DNA of 64,000 nt from positions 19,245-83,244 of the forward strand of contig JAEUMT010000064.1 of the NCBI GenBank assembly GCA_016791365.1. Reading direction: 5' to 3'. The notes below the pieces were generated by a model that ran no database searches, had not been told where the DNA came from, and saw only the letters and a program-made list of their open reading frames with translations. Position numbers and translations under genes: made by a program. Positions within the stretch are counted from its first letter, which is position 1. Each line of letters begins with the position of its first letter. Below are positions 40,007 through 49,059 of this stretch, piece by piece. Source of the stretch: Hyphomonadaceae bacterium. GTDB lineage: Bacteria; Pseudomonadota; Alphaproteobacteria; Caulobacterales; Aquidulcibacteraceae.

Positions 40007-41149
40007 ATGAACTTTGACTACACCGACGAACAGAATGCCATTCGTGACTCGCTCTCGAAGTGGGCGCAGCAGCAATACGATTTCGACAAGCGCCGCGAAG
40101 CACTGAAGAGCGAAGGCGCGTGGAAGTCCAATTGGGCGACGTTTGCTGAACTCGGCCTGTTGATGGCGCCAATCGCGGAAGAGTATGGCGGCCTTGGCGG
40201 CGGCCCGATCGATGTTAGCGTCGTCGCCGAAGAGTTTGGCAAGGCGCTCGTTGTGGAGCCCTATATTCCGACTGTGGTGATCGGCGGCGGCGCGCTCAAA
40301 TACGCCGGCAGCGCCGCGCAGAAAGAAGAGCAACTCAACGCCATCGCCAGCGGCGAACGCGTCATCGCCTTCGCGCAAGCCGAGCCGAAGAGCCGCTGGG
40401 CGCTGAACGATGTGTCCACGACCGCGAAGAAAGATGGCGCAGGCTATGTGCTCAACGGTCAAAAGGCCGTCGTGCTCGGCGCGCCGCAGGCTGATCATTT
40501 GCTCGTCACCGCGCGCACGGGCGGCGGTCAGCGCGATTCCAAGGGCGTCTCGCTCTTTCTCGTGCCGAAGAACGCCAAGGGCGTGACGACGCGTGACTAT
40601 CCGACCATGGACGATACGCGCGCCTCGGAAGTCTATTTCGAAAACGTCAGTGTCGGCGCCGAGGCGCTGCTTGGCGCCGCCGATGGCGCGCTGCCGGTGA
40701 TCGAACGCATCGTCGATGAAGCCAACGCCGCATACAATCATGAGGCCGTCGGCTGCATGCGCATGATGACCGATCTGACGCGCGAGTACGCCAAGACGCG
40801 CCAGCAATTCGGCAAACCGATCGCCACTTTCCAGGTGCTGCAACACCGCATGGTCGACATGTTCATGGCGGCTGAGGAAAGCTACTCGATGGCGCTGCGC
40901 GCCACGATCAAGCTCCACGAAAGCGATGAGGAGCGGTCGAAGGCGGTGGCTGCCGCGAAGGTTTCGATCGGCAAGCACTCGCGTTTCGTCGGCCAGGCGG
41001 CGGTGCAAATTCACGGCGGCATGGGCGTCACCGACGAAATGCGCGTCGGCCACTATTTCAAGCGCACGACAATGCTCGACGCCACTTTCGGCAATGTCGA
41101 TTATCACCTGCGCCGGTTTACGGCGTTGAACGCGAAGGCGGCGGCTTAA
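40007..41149 (+). CDS. Acyl-CoA dehydrogenase, small-subunit type (PimD-like)
   Basis: 380 residues. It begins with MNFDYTDEQNAIRDSLSKW and has MAPIAEEYGGLGGGPIDVS and the C-terminal AVQIHGGMGVTDEMRVGHYF. Key residues of active dehydrogenases are degenerate (for example QAEPKSRWALNDV in place of the TEPxAGSD motif), typical of partner subunits in heteromeric enzymes. It should work with the preceding protein. A hairpin terminator follows. Confidence 0.86.
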   Translation: MNFDYTDEQNAIRDSLSKWAQQQYDFDKRREALKSEGAWKSNWATFAELGLLMAPIAEEYGGLGGGPIDVSVVAEEFGKALVVEPYIPTVVIGGGALKYAGSAAQKEEQLNAIASGERVIAFAQAEPKSRWALNDVSTTAKKDGAGYVLNGQKAVVLGAPQADHLLVTARTGGGQRDSKGVSLFLVPKNAKGVTTRDYPTMDDTRASEVYFENVSVGAEALLGAADGALPVIERIVDEANAAYNHEAVGCMRMMTDLTREYAKTRQQFGKPIATFQVLQHRMVDMFMAAEESYSMALRATIKLHESDEERSKAVAAAKVSIGKHSRFVGQAAVQIHGGMGVTDEMRVGHYFKRTTMLDATFGNVDYHLRRFTALNAKAAA

Positions 41150-41150
41150 G

Positions 41151-41196
41151 CACCCGTTCCCGGGACGATGCGCAGCATCGGGCCCAGGAACGGGTG
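41151..41196. terminator. Bidirectional hairpin terminator
   Basis: CACCCGTTCC at 41151-41160 pairs with GGAACGGGTG at 41187-41196, with further complementarity inside (CCGGG/CCCGG-type pairs and GATGC/GCATC). It sits exactly between the convergent acyl-CoA dehydrogenase and sulfatase genes. Confidence 0.75.
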
Positions 41197-42972
41197 TTAG
41201 GCGGTCCGTCTTCTAAATACCCGCCGCACCAGCCAGATCACGCCGCTAAGCAACAGCAACGCACCGAGTCCAATCCCCGCGAAGATCCACCAATAGCGCT
41301 GGTAGGTCTTCATCCGCGTGTTGTGCGCGACTTGCGCTTGCGGATCGTAGCCGGGCGGCAGATCGAGCACGCCATTGCGCTGCGCGTAGGCGTGATAGTC
41401 GGCGCGCATCGAGGCGACCAAGTCGGGCTGTTCGGCGGCGAGGTTGGTGGTTTCGCCTGGGTCGGCGACGATGTTGTAGAGCCGCCATGAATCATCCCCG
41501 AGCGGCAGAGGTGTGCGCACCAATTTGTAGTCGCCGCGATAGAGCGCCGAGTGGCCCGACACCTCCACGCCAAGCGGTGTGTCGGCATCGCGCACAAACG
41601 TCGCTTGCCCGTTCAGCAGCGGGTTCATGCTGACGCCGTCCATCGCCGGCGCATCGAGCGGCACGCCCGCGCGCTCCAGCAGAGTGGGCGTCACATCGGT
41701 CACGAAGGCGCGCGCATCGATCCGCGCCGGCGCGATGCCCGGCCCCGCGATGATGAACGGCACATGCAGCCCGCCTTCGCCTGCTGTGAACTTGAACAAT
41801 GAGCCTGTACCGGTCGCGTTTGCATTCTCAGGCCCGATCATCACGAACGAGCCGCGTTCACCCAAATTTTCGATCTGGCGCGTATAACCAGTTAGCCGCA
41901 TCCAACGCCGGAAGTCCGCATCGGCGATCGGGTTGCTCGGCTCCGGCCCGTTATCGGATGTCACGATAAAGATCGTGTTCTCCGCCAGCCCGCGGCTCCG
42001 CAGATAGGCGATGAAGCGCCCGATATGGTGATCCATCGCCTCGATCATGCCGGCGTGGACTTCCATGCTGCGCGCATAGAGCGCCTGCTCGTCGTTGGAG
42101 ATCGCTGACCACGGCCGGAAGCTCGGGTGTGGGGCATCGATCCGCGCCGTCGCCGGCAGCAAACCCAAATCTTGCGCGCGCCGCCAGCGCTGCGCCCGCA
42201 ATTGCTCCCAGCCGCCGTCATACACGCCGCGATAATGATCGCGATATTCCGCCGGCGCCTGCACTGGAATGTGCACCGCTTGAAATGCGAGATATGCAAA
42301 GAACGGCTGGTTCGCGTCGTTCGCATTCGCATTGGCGTCCATGTAGTGGATCATGCGATCGACGATGAACTCGCTTGAGTAGAAGTTCTCCGGCAGGTGC
42401 GCGCGCTGACCGTTCTCGAACCAATCGGCCGTCGCGTAGTACGGCACGTACGTGCGCTCTTCCCAATTGTCAGCGCCCGACGCGTCGAGCACGAACGAAT
42501 GGTCGAAGCCGTGTGAGTTGGGGAGATCGCCTTCGCCATGGCCCAAGTGCCACTTGCCGGTGGCGTATGTGCGATATCCATTGCGCTGCAAGCGCGTCGC
42601 AAGCGTGACGACGCCAGGTTCAAGTCGCATCGTGTAGCCGGGGCGGCCGCGCATCGCCGGCGGCAGCACTTCGATGATCGTCGAATGGCCGGTGCGATGG
42701 TTGTCCATCCCTGTCAGCAGCATCGCGCGCGACGGCGAACACAGCGGCGAGGAATAATAACGCGAGAATTGCGCGCCGCGCTGCGCCAGCGCGTCGATGT
42801 TCGGCGTTCGCGCTTCGCCTCCGTAGGCGCCGAGATCGGTGAAACCGACATCGTCGGCGACAATCACGACGATGTTCGGACGTTGTTGTTGGGCGTCGGC
42901 TGCTGATGTCGCGCATGCAATCAGCGCCAGGGTCGCCAATGTTCGGTGCGCCCAGCCCCCGATTTTCCCCAT
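41197..42972 (-). CDS. Arylsulfatase-type sulfatase, exported
   Basis: 591 residues from ATG 42972, which has GGAGG at ideal distance; a start at 42996 lacks one. A signal peptide (TLATLALIACATSAADAQQQ) leads to the sulfatase domain: metal-binding VIVADDVGFTDLG (Asp40, Asp41) and the formylglycine motif SSPLCSPSRAML with Cys78, plus TGKWHLGHG. A C-terminal membrane helix and Arg-rich tail (LVRRVFRRRTA) may anchor it. It hydrolyses sulfate esters in the periplasm after maturation of Cys78; no maturase gene is seen nearby. Confidence 0.92.
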   Translation of the reverse strand: MGKIGGWAHRTLATLALIACATSAADAQQQRPNIVVIVADDVGFTDLGAYGGEARTPNIDALAQRGAQFSRYYSSPLCSPSRAMLLTGMDNHRTGHSTIIEVLPPAMRGRPGYTMRLEPGVVTLATRLQRNGYRTYATGKWHLGHGEGDLPNSHGFDHSFVLDASGADNWEERTYVPYYATADWFENGQRAHLPENFYSSEFIVDRMIHYMDANANANDANQPFFAYLAFQAVHIPVQAPAEYRDHYRGVYDGGWEQLRAQRWRRAQDLGLLPATARIDAPHPSFRPWSAISNDEQALYARSMEVHAGMIEAMDHHIGRFIAYLRSRGLAENTIFIVTSDNGPEPSNPIADADFRRWMRLTGYTRQIENLGERGSFVMIGPENANATGTGSLFKFTAGEGGLHVPFIIAGPGIAPARIDARAFVTDVTPTLLERAGVPLDAPAMDGVSMNPLLNGQATFVRDADTPLGVEVSGHSALYRGDYKLVRTPLPLGDDSWRLYNIVADPGETTNLAAEQPDLVASMRADYHAYAQRNGVLDLPPGYDPQAQVAHNTRMKTYQRYWWIFAGIGLGALLLLSGVIWLVRRVFRRRTA

Positions 42973-43088
42973 ATCGTCCGCCTCCGTGCGGACCATGGGT
43001 ACGGGAGCCCGGAACGGGCGTAAAGCGGCTGCACAACGGTGTCCGAATCCGGCGAGACGAGCGGGGCGAAACGGCCCATATTCGCCCT

Positions 43089-44519
43089 ATGATGTTGGAC
43101 GCCGATACCTGCCACGCGGCATGCGACGCGAAAGACCGCCGGTTTGACGGGCGCTTCTATGTTGGCGTGCTGTCGACCGGCATCTATTGCCGCTGCATCT
43201 GTCCGGCGCGCACGCCAAAGCGCGTGAACCGCACCTTCTGGCCGTCCGCCGCCGCCGCCGAAGCCGCCGGTTTCCGTCCATGTCTCCTGTGCCGTCCGGA
43301 ACGCGCGCCTGGGCTTGCGCCGATCGACGCGCCAGCGCGCCTGGCGGCTGCCGCCTATGCACGTATCGAAGCCGGCGCGCTCGAAGAACATGGACTGGAA
43401 GCGCTTGCCGACGGTCTCGGCGTCACGTCGCGCCATCTACGCCGCGTGATGAACGCGCAGTTCGGCGCAAGCCCGATCGAGATCGCGCAGACCGGCCGCT
43501 TGCTTGCAGCGCGGCGTTTGCTCAATGAGACCGCGCTCTCGATCACCGAGATTGCGTTCGCTTCCGGCTTCCGCTCGCTGCGCCGTTTCAACGCGACGAT
43601 GAAAGACCGCTATGGCGCGCCGCCCTCGAAGATGCGCGGTCGCAAAGCGCTGACCCGTGGCGAGACCTTCACCGTCAGCCTGTCGCCGCGCGGCGACTAC
43701 AACATCGCGCCGATGCTCGACTTTCTCGGCACGCGCGCCTTGCCCGGAGTCGAGCGCGCCAATGGGAAGACCTACGCACGCGTTCTGAAGTGGGGTGATG
43801 CGCTCGGCTGGCTAGAGGTCGGCATGGGTCCGAAAGGCCTGGCGTTGACGCTGTCAGAAAACCTCGCGCCGCATCTGCGCCCACTCGTGGCGAATGTTCG
43901 CGGCGCCTTCGATCTCGACGCGGAAATGACCGCCGTCGACGCGCATCTGGCAACCGACGCCTCGCTCGCAAGAGATGTAAAGCGCGAACCTGGTGTTCGC
44001 GTCCCCGGCGCGCTGGATGGCTTTGAAACGGCAATCCGCGCCGTGCTCGGCCAACAAGTGACGGTGCAGGGCGCGCGCACGCTCACCGAACGCCTGGTCG
44101 CCAAGTACGGCGCCCCGCTGGAGCGCGGCCCCGAAGGATTGGACCGCGCATTTCCGGATGCGATGGCGCTCGCGAACGCGGGCGCGGCGGCAATTGCCAA
44201 GATCGGCCTGCCGATGAAGCGCGCCGAAACGCTGCATCGTCTCGCGGTCGCTTCTTGCGACGGCAAATTGCCGCTTGCACGCGGCGCCATCGCTTCGGGG
44301 CGCGCCGCCCTCGCAGAAATCTCCGGCATTGGCCCGTGGACGATTGAGTACGTCGCTATGCGTGCGCTCGGCGATCCCGACGCGTACCCTGCCACCGACA
44401 TCGCGCTCATCAACGCGCTCGGCCGCAAGGGCGAGACGCTCGAACACTTGAAGCCATGGCGTGCGTATGCCGCGATCCGCTTGTGGCGGCGCATCGCCAA
44501 GAAAGGAATTCAGACATGA
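43089..44519 (+). CDS. alkA: Ada-AlkA fusion: alkylation-responsive regulator and 3-methyladenine DNA glycosylase
   Basis: 476 residues from ATG 43089 (the frame is open further upstream to 42906 but overlaps the sulfatase start). Residues 1-75 are the Ada zinc domain with the methyl-accepting cysteine in TGIYCRCICPAR (Cys34) and the partner pair FRPCLLCRPE. An AraC-type HTH follows (about 90-185), then AlkA_N and a HhH-GPD glycosylase with EISGIGPWTIEYVAMRALG and the catalytic Asp in AYPATDIAL. It senses methylphosphotriesters, activates repair genes and removes alkylated bases. It overlaps the next gene by four bases, a repair operon. Confidence 0.92.
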   Translation: MMLDADTCHAACDAKDRRFDGRFYVGVLSTGIYCRCICPARTPKRVNRTFWPSAAAAEAAGFRPCLLCRPERAPGLAPIDAPARLAAAAYARIEAGALEEHGLEALADGLGVTSRHLRRVMNAQFGASPIEIAQTGRLLAARRLLNETALSITEIAFASGFRSLRRFNATMKDRYGAPPSKMRGRKALTRGETFTVSLSPRGDYNIAPMLDFLGTRALPGVERANGKTYARVLKWGDALGWLEVGMGPKGLALTLSENLAPHLRPLVANVRGAFDLDAEMTAVDAHLATDASLARDVKREPGVRVPGALDGFETAIRAVLGQQVTVQGARTLTERLVAKYGAPLERGPEGLDRAFPDAMALANAGAAAIAKIGLPMKRAETLHRLAVASCDGKLPLARGAIASGRAALAEISGIGPWTIEYVAMRALGDPDAYPATDIALINALGRKGETLEHLKPWRAYAAIRLWRRIAKKGIQT

Positions 44520-45001
44520 TCAGCGCCATCTATGATAGCCCGATCGGCCCGCTCACGCTCGCCTCGAACGGCAAGGCGCTGATCCAGGTCGAGTTCGAGG
44601 GTGGCAAGTACCCGCTGCCGCAATACGAACTCGGCAACGACAAGATTATCGATCAAGCGCGCCGCGAGCTGGATCAGTATTTCGCCGGCAAGCTCGTCGC
44701 GTTCAAAGTGAAGGTCGATCCGCAGGGCACCGAGTTTCAGCGCAAGGCATGGGCCGCGCTGCAAACCATCCCGTACGGCGAGACGCGATCTTATGCACAG
44801 CAGGCCAAGGCCATCGGCTCGCCCAAAGCCACGCGCGCCATCGGGGCCGCGAATGGGCGCAACCCAATCCCTGTGATTATCCCATGCCATCGCGTCATCG
44901 GCGCCAATGGCAGCCTCACCGGCTTCGGCGGCGGTATGGAGCGCAAGCAGATCCTGCTGGAGCTGGAACAAGGTGGCGATTTGTTGGCCCGCGCCAGCTG
45001 A
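44516..45001 (+). CDS. ogt: Methylated-DNA-protein-cysteine methyltransferase
   Basis: 161 residues. The acceptor motif is VIIPCHRVIGANG, and RKAWAALQTIPYGETRSYAQ matches the DNA-binding helix. It removes O6-alkyl groups from guanine by suicidal transfer to its cysteine. Coupled to the Ada-AlkA gene (ATGA overlap), it is presumably induced by the same regulator. Confidence 0.94.
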   Translation: MISAIYDSPIGPLTLASNGKALIQVEFEGGKYPLPQYELGNDKIIDQARRELDQYFAGKLVAFKVKVDPQGTEFQRKAWAALQTIPYGETRSYAQQAKAIGSPKATRAIGAANGRNPIPVIIPCHRVIGANGSLTGFGGGMERKQILLELEQGGDLLARAS

Positions 45002-45092
45002 TCATTACGAAGCTTAAACCGCTTTGAGGCATCGCACCCCGGCCCCGTGGCGTGCTAAAGAGCCGCCGCGAGAACGTGGGAGGAGTGCCTGA

Positions 45093-45548
45093 ATGCGGAA
45101 GCTTTTGGTTGGCGCCGTTTGTGCGATGGCTTTGGCGGCGCCGAGCGTCGCGCCCGCACAACAACAGCCCGGCTGGACGTACGCCTACACCGAAGGTGTC
45201 GCCACGGCCACGCAGCGCGATGATCGCGGCCGCGTGACCGCAACGCTTACGTGCCGCCCGCCAACGGGCGATCTGGTTGTGACAGATTACACATTGGCGC
45301 GCGCCGCACGCGGTGCAAACACGGCTGCGGTGCGTATCGGCGTGATGAGCGTCAATGTGCCGATGACGCTCGAGGGCCGCGGCCGCAACCGCACGGTGGT
45401 GATCAATCTCCCGCAGCGGCCGCCAATTCTCGCGGCTGTGCAGCCGAACGATCGCCTTTCGGTGACGGTCAACAATCAGACCCACACTTATCTCGAAGGC
45501 GGTCCCGCGCGGATGCGCGAAGTCGCCTACGGCTGCTGGGGCAGCTGA
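45093..45548 (+). CDS. Exported protein of unknown function
   Basis: 151 residues with a signal peptide ending near SVAPAQQQ and a mature beta-rich sequence with a cysteine pair far apart (TLTCRPPTG, VAYGCWGS). GGAGG is before the ATG. No family recognised. It stands alone between the repair operon and a monooxygenase-like gene. Confidence 0.65.
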   Translation: MRKLLVGAVCAMALAAPSVAPAQQQPGWTYAYTEGVATATQRDDRGRVTATLTCRPPTGDLVVTDYTLARAARGANTAAVRIGVMSVNVPMTLEGRGRNRTVVINLPQRPPILAAVQPNDRLSVTVNNQTHTYLEGGPARMREVAYGCWGS

Positions 45549-45628
45549 GGTTCCGCTGAGCAGCAGGGTTGCTTGAGGTAAACCTCGGCGCCTAACATTG
45601 CCCTTCGCTCACCGGGGGGTGGCTGCAT

Positions 45629-45958
45629 ATGGGCGCCAGGTCAGATCAGCTTAAACAGGCAAGGGGCGGAATTTGCGCCGTTGTCCGTGTCGAGACGCGC
45701 GATGGCGTCGGGCAAGAGTGCGCCGCCTTGCTGAGTGATTTGGCGCACAGTGTTCGCGCCGAAGAGGATGGCTGCACCTCTTACGTTGTCACCCGAGTTA
45801 TGGGCTCGCCGCTGCACTATGCCGTGCACGCTCGCTTTCAAAGCTGGGACGCCTTCAAGGGCCACGCCGAAACACCGCACCTGAAACGCTTGATGCCGCG
45901 CATCAATGCGTTGCTGGCGTCACCGATCGCGATGGAACTCTATCTGGAAGTGGTCTGA
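45629..45958 (+). CDS. Antibiotic biosynthesis monooxygenase (ABM) domain protein
   Basis: 109 residues forming one ferredoxin-like ABM domain: AVVRVETRDGVGQECAALLS, EEDGCTSYVVTR, HYAVHARFQSWDAFKGHAET, then PHLKRLMPRI. These dimeric proteins include quinol and haem-modifying oxygenases, but most remain uncharacterised. It converges on the next gene with a 19-base overlap. Confidence 0.82.
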   Translation: MGARSDQLKQARGGICAVVRVETRDGVGQECAALLSDLAHSVRAEEDGCTSYVVTRVMGSPLHYAVHARFQSWDAFKGHAETPHLKRLMPRINALLASPIAMELYLEVV

Positions 45959-47943
45959 GCCCGGCGCGCCACGTCGGGTATGAAGTTCACGCCGATCGCG
46001 GCCGCGAATGACAGCGCGCCCACGACAGCGCCTAACCAATCCGCATCGTCGTCAGCGCGCGTGACTTCCAGCGTCACGAACGCAGCCGCAAGCAAGGATG
46101 CCGCGCCCAGCGCCAGGCGTGTCTGCACTTCGGCGCCGCGTGAACGCCACAGCCAGAAGTGGGCGGCAAGCACCAGAGCCGGCAGTAGGAAGCCGAGCGT
46201 ATCGCGTGAGATCAGCGGCGCCGGCGATTGGCGCAAGCTCCAGAACGGCGTCACCCAAAGCATGGCGGCGGTGATCAGAACGCCCAACACGGTCACCAGC
46301 ATCACGTTTGAAAAGCCGATCCGCACTTGGCGCGCGCCGAAGCGCGCCCTCATGCGCACAATCAAAGACGCCAGCAGCCAAACTGAAGCGTGCGCGCCGA
46401 GTTCGGCGAAGCTGATTGGCTCAAGCAGAACCGCGCCCGCCGCATACAAAACGCGCACGACGAGATCCGCCGCCGCGACCGTTAGAATGATCACGACGCT
46501 TTCAAGGAAGCTCGCGCTCAGCCGCGCATGACGGCGTTTCGCCGCGGAAGCGGCGGCGCCGATAATCAAGGCAGGTGCGGCGGCGCCGGAAACAACGAGC
46601 AGCCAAGCCGGCCAATCACTCGTCTCATTCAAGAGAAGTTGCGCCGTCGCGAACGCGAAGATCACCGCAAATATGCTGCACAGCGATGCAAACGCTCGCC
46701 ATGCACGCGACGGCAGGCCCAAGTCAATCGCGCTCAAAATCAACGCCGCGACAGCGAAGGTTGGCGCGGCAAGCGGCGCGGGCAAAGCCAGTCCAACAGC
46801 CGCGGCGAATGCGGCGAACAGTCCCGCGAGCAACACCCACAGTGTCGCCTTGAGCGCATCAAGCCCACGATCGCGGCGCAGTGTCGAAGCGGCGACCACG
46901 CCGCCGAGCAACGCTGACACGACGGCAAAGCCCGTCGCCGCCGCGAAGCGATCGGCCAATCCGTGCTGTGAAAAATAGAGCGCCGTTACCGCCGCAAGCG
47001 GCGCAAGCGCGCCGGTGCCGGCAATTGCGAGTCCGCGCGCGCCGAGCTGCGGCACGCGTATCGCGGCGATGGCGAAGAAGATCGCCCCAGCCCACGCGGT
47101 TGCAGGGGTGAACCAGATCGCGGCGCTCGGCTCTCCGCTGAGAACGAAAAGTCCCAACAGCGCCACCCCAAACGCGCCGATATGCAGGCCTTCGAGCCGC
47201 AGGCTCAGCGCGCCGGTAATCGCCGAGGCCGCAACGATGAAGCCGAACGCGATGCCCGCGGCGCTGATCATCCCGATCTGCACGGCAAGCGCCAGCGAGG
47301 CGATCGTCATGATCAGCGCCATGGTGACGCCGGTGCTGATCCGGTGACGATGCGCGTGGACAAGGCCCGTCGCGCCAGCGAGCGCAAGGCAGATTGAATA
47401 ACTCGCCGGGTCGGTGTGCGCTGAGCCAATCGCAAAGCCGATCAGCGCCCAGGCGCCCGCCGTCGCGACTGCGGCCCAAGCCGCGCCGCGCCACATCGGC
47501 CGGTGCGCGATCGCCATCATGGCCGCGCCAATCGCCAACCCGCAGGCGACGATGGTCGCCACGCTGGCGCCGAACGCAAAGCCCAGCGCAGGCGCAATCG
47601 CCAAGATGCCGAGCGTCAGTCCGCGTGCTGTCTCAACCGAGAGGCCAGGCGTCGGCACATTGATGGTTGGCGCGCCGGCCAAATTCCAGGCGCGCTGCGC
47701 CCGCTCGATCGGGGCTTCGTCCGGCGCCGGCGCGATGGTTTCGGCGCCCACGGCCAATGAAACGACTTCCGCCGTCGCGCTGCGGCGTCTGGCGGCTTTC
47801 ACGCGTTGAGCAGCGCCCGCCGCGAGCTGTTCACGCAGCGCCGCGATCTCCGCCGCCTGCCGTTCAAGCCGCCGCCACAGATAGACGCCTGCCGCGAGAG
47901 CGGCGGCGGTCTGGATCGCGAGGAGGGTGAAAATCAGCTCCAT
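45940..47943 (-). CDS. DUF2339 multi-pass membrane protein
   Basis: 667 residues. An N-terminal helix and short coiled coil (RRLERQAAEIAALREQLAAG) are followed by some twenty hydrophobic helices rich in Ala and Gly, the layout of the DUF2339 family. Function is unknown. The start is ATG 47943; no neighbouring gene suggests a role. Confidence 0.78.
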   Translation of the reverse strand: MELIFTLLAIQTAAALAAGVYLWRRLERQAAEIAALREQLAAGAAQRVKAARRRSATAEVVSLAVGAETIAPAPDEAPIERAQRAWNLAGAPTINVPTPGLSVETARGLTLGILAIAPALGFAFGASVATIVACGLAIGAAMMAIAHRPMWRGAAWAAVATAGAWALIGFAIGSAHTDPASYSICLALAGATGLVHAHRHRISTGVTMALIMTIASLALAVQIGMISAAGIAFGFIVAASAITGALSLRLEGLHIGAFGVALLGLFVLSGEPSAAIWFTPATAWAGAIFFAIAAIRVPQLGARGLAIAGTGALAPLAAVTALYFSQHGLADRFAAATGFAVVSALLGGVVAASTLRRDRGLDALKATLWVLLAGLFAAFAAAVGLALPAPLAAPTFAVAALILSAIDLGLPSRAWRAFASLCSIFAVIFAFATAQLLLNETSDWPAWLLVVSGAAAPALIIGAAASAAKRRHARLSASFLESVVIILTVAAADLVVRVLYAAGAVLLEPISFAELGAHASVWLLASLIVRMRARFGARQVRIGFSNVMLVTVLGVLITAAMLWVTPFWSLRQSPAPLISRDTLGFLLPALVLAAHFWLWRSRGAEVQTRLALGAASLLAAAFVTLEVTRADDDADWLGAVVGALSFAAAIGVNFIPDVARRAQTTSR

Positions 47944-48047
47944 GCGGCGGCGTTACTAACCGACCCAGCCGCCGAGGGCATGCCCAAAACGGGTCATCTC
48001 CCATCCGGAACATAACCTGTTGCCGTAACGCCCCGTATTACGCGGCG

Positions 48048-48950
48048 TTAGCCCTGCATGCGGCGCATGAATTTCTGCGTTTGCATGTGGCCGCCCGTAT
48101 AGGCCTCGCGTCCAGTTTCGTCGGTGATCTTGGCCCACTGGTCTCGAACCGCCTCCGCGCTCGCGCCCTGGCCGAGATAAGCGCCCTCGGTCTCGGTGAT
48201 CTGGGCGAGGGCGAAGACGCCCGCGCCAGCTGTAAGGATCGCGCCGTTGGGCCCGTCCTTGGATGCCAGGTAAACCACGCCGGGGGTAACCTGTTCCGGC
48301 CCGAGCTTTTCCAGCATCTCCGGCGGCATCAGGTTTTCGGTCATCCGCGTCGCCGCGACGGGCGAAATGGCGTTGATGCGGATGTCGTTCTTCGCGCCTT
48401 CAAGGCGGATCGTGTTCATAAGACCGACGAGCGAGAGTTTCGCCGCGCCGTAATTGGCCTGACCGAAATTGCCGTAGAGGCCGGTCGATGATGTCGTCAC
48501 CACGATGCGCCCATAGTTCTGCGCCTTCATGATCTCCCAGACGGCTTTCAGCGGTTTCACCGTGCCCATCAGGTGCACGTCGACGACGGACGTGAAATCC
48601 GAAAGCTCCATCTTTGAGAAGCTCTTGTCGCGCAGGATGCCTGCGTTTGCGATCAGCACATCGATGCGGCCCCATTTCGCCATCGTGCGCTCGACCATCG
48701 CCGCCACGCCGGCATCGTTTGTGACCGATGCGCCGTCGGCGATCGCTTCGCCGCCCGCCTTCGTGATCTCCGCAACCACGGCGTCGGCTGCCGCCGATGA
48801 ACCGCCCGAACCATCCAGCGCGCCGCCCAGATCGTTGACCACCACCTTTGCGCCGCGCCGGGCGAACTCCAGTGCGTGGCTGCGTCCCAAACCGCCGCCG
48901 GCGCCTGTTACGATCACAACCTGACCATCGAAGCGGATGTCGTCACTCAT
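48048..48950 (-). CDS. Short-chain dehydrogenase (multifunctional beta-oxidation type)
   Basis: 300 residues. NAD site VIVTGAGGGLGRSHALEFAR, VLIANAGILRDKSF, and the catalytic SSTGLYGNFGQANYGAAK (Tyr-x-x-x-Lys). The longer-than-usual loop with VVVNDLGGALDGSG is typical of the hydroxyacyl-CoA dehydrogenase part of peroxisomal-type multifunctional enzymes. With three acyl-CoA dehydrogenases nearby, a role in beta-oxidation of unusual acyl-CoAs is plausible. Confidence 0.9.
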   Translation of the reverse strand: MSDDIRFDGQVVIVTGAGGGLGRSHALEFARRGAKVVVNDLGGALDGSGGSSAAADAVVAEITKAGGEAIADGASVTNDAGVAAMVERTMAKWGRIDVLIANAGILRDKSFSKMELSDFTSVVDVHLMGTVKPLKAVWEIMKAQNYGRIVVTTSSTGLYGNFGQANYGAAKLSLVGLMNTIRLEGAKNDIRINAISPVAATRMTENLMPPEMLEKLGPEQVTPGVVYLASKDGPNGAILTAGAGVFALAQITETEGAYLGQGASAEAVRDQWAKITDETGREAYTGGHMQTQKFMRRMQG

Positions 48951-49059
48951 CTGAAATGTCTCCGTTTGTGAAGGTTTTGTGGTCGTTCCGCGGGCGGCAG
49001 GTCAAGTCATTGCGCCGCTCATAGCGTCGCACTAGCGTTACGGAAAAGCGGGGCGCTCG

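Noticed and set aside
39188..41107. 639-residue frame on the - strand opposite the two acyl-CoA dehydrogenases
   Set aside because: Spans two well-supported genes and their gap; His/Arg-rich with no motif, a typical high-GC shadow.
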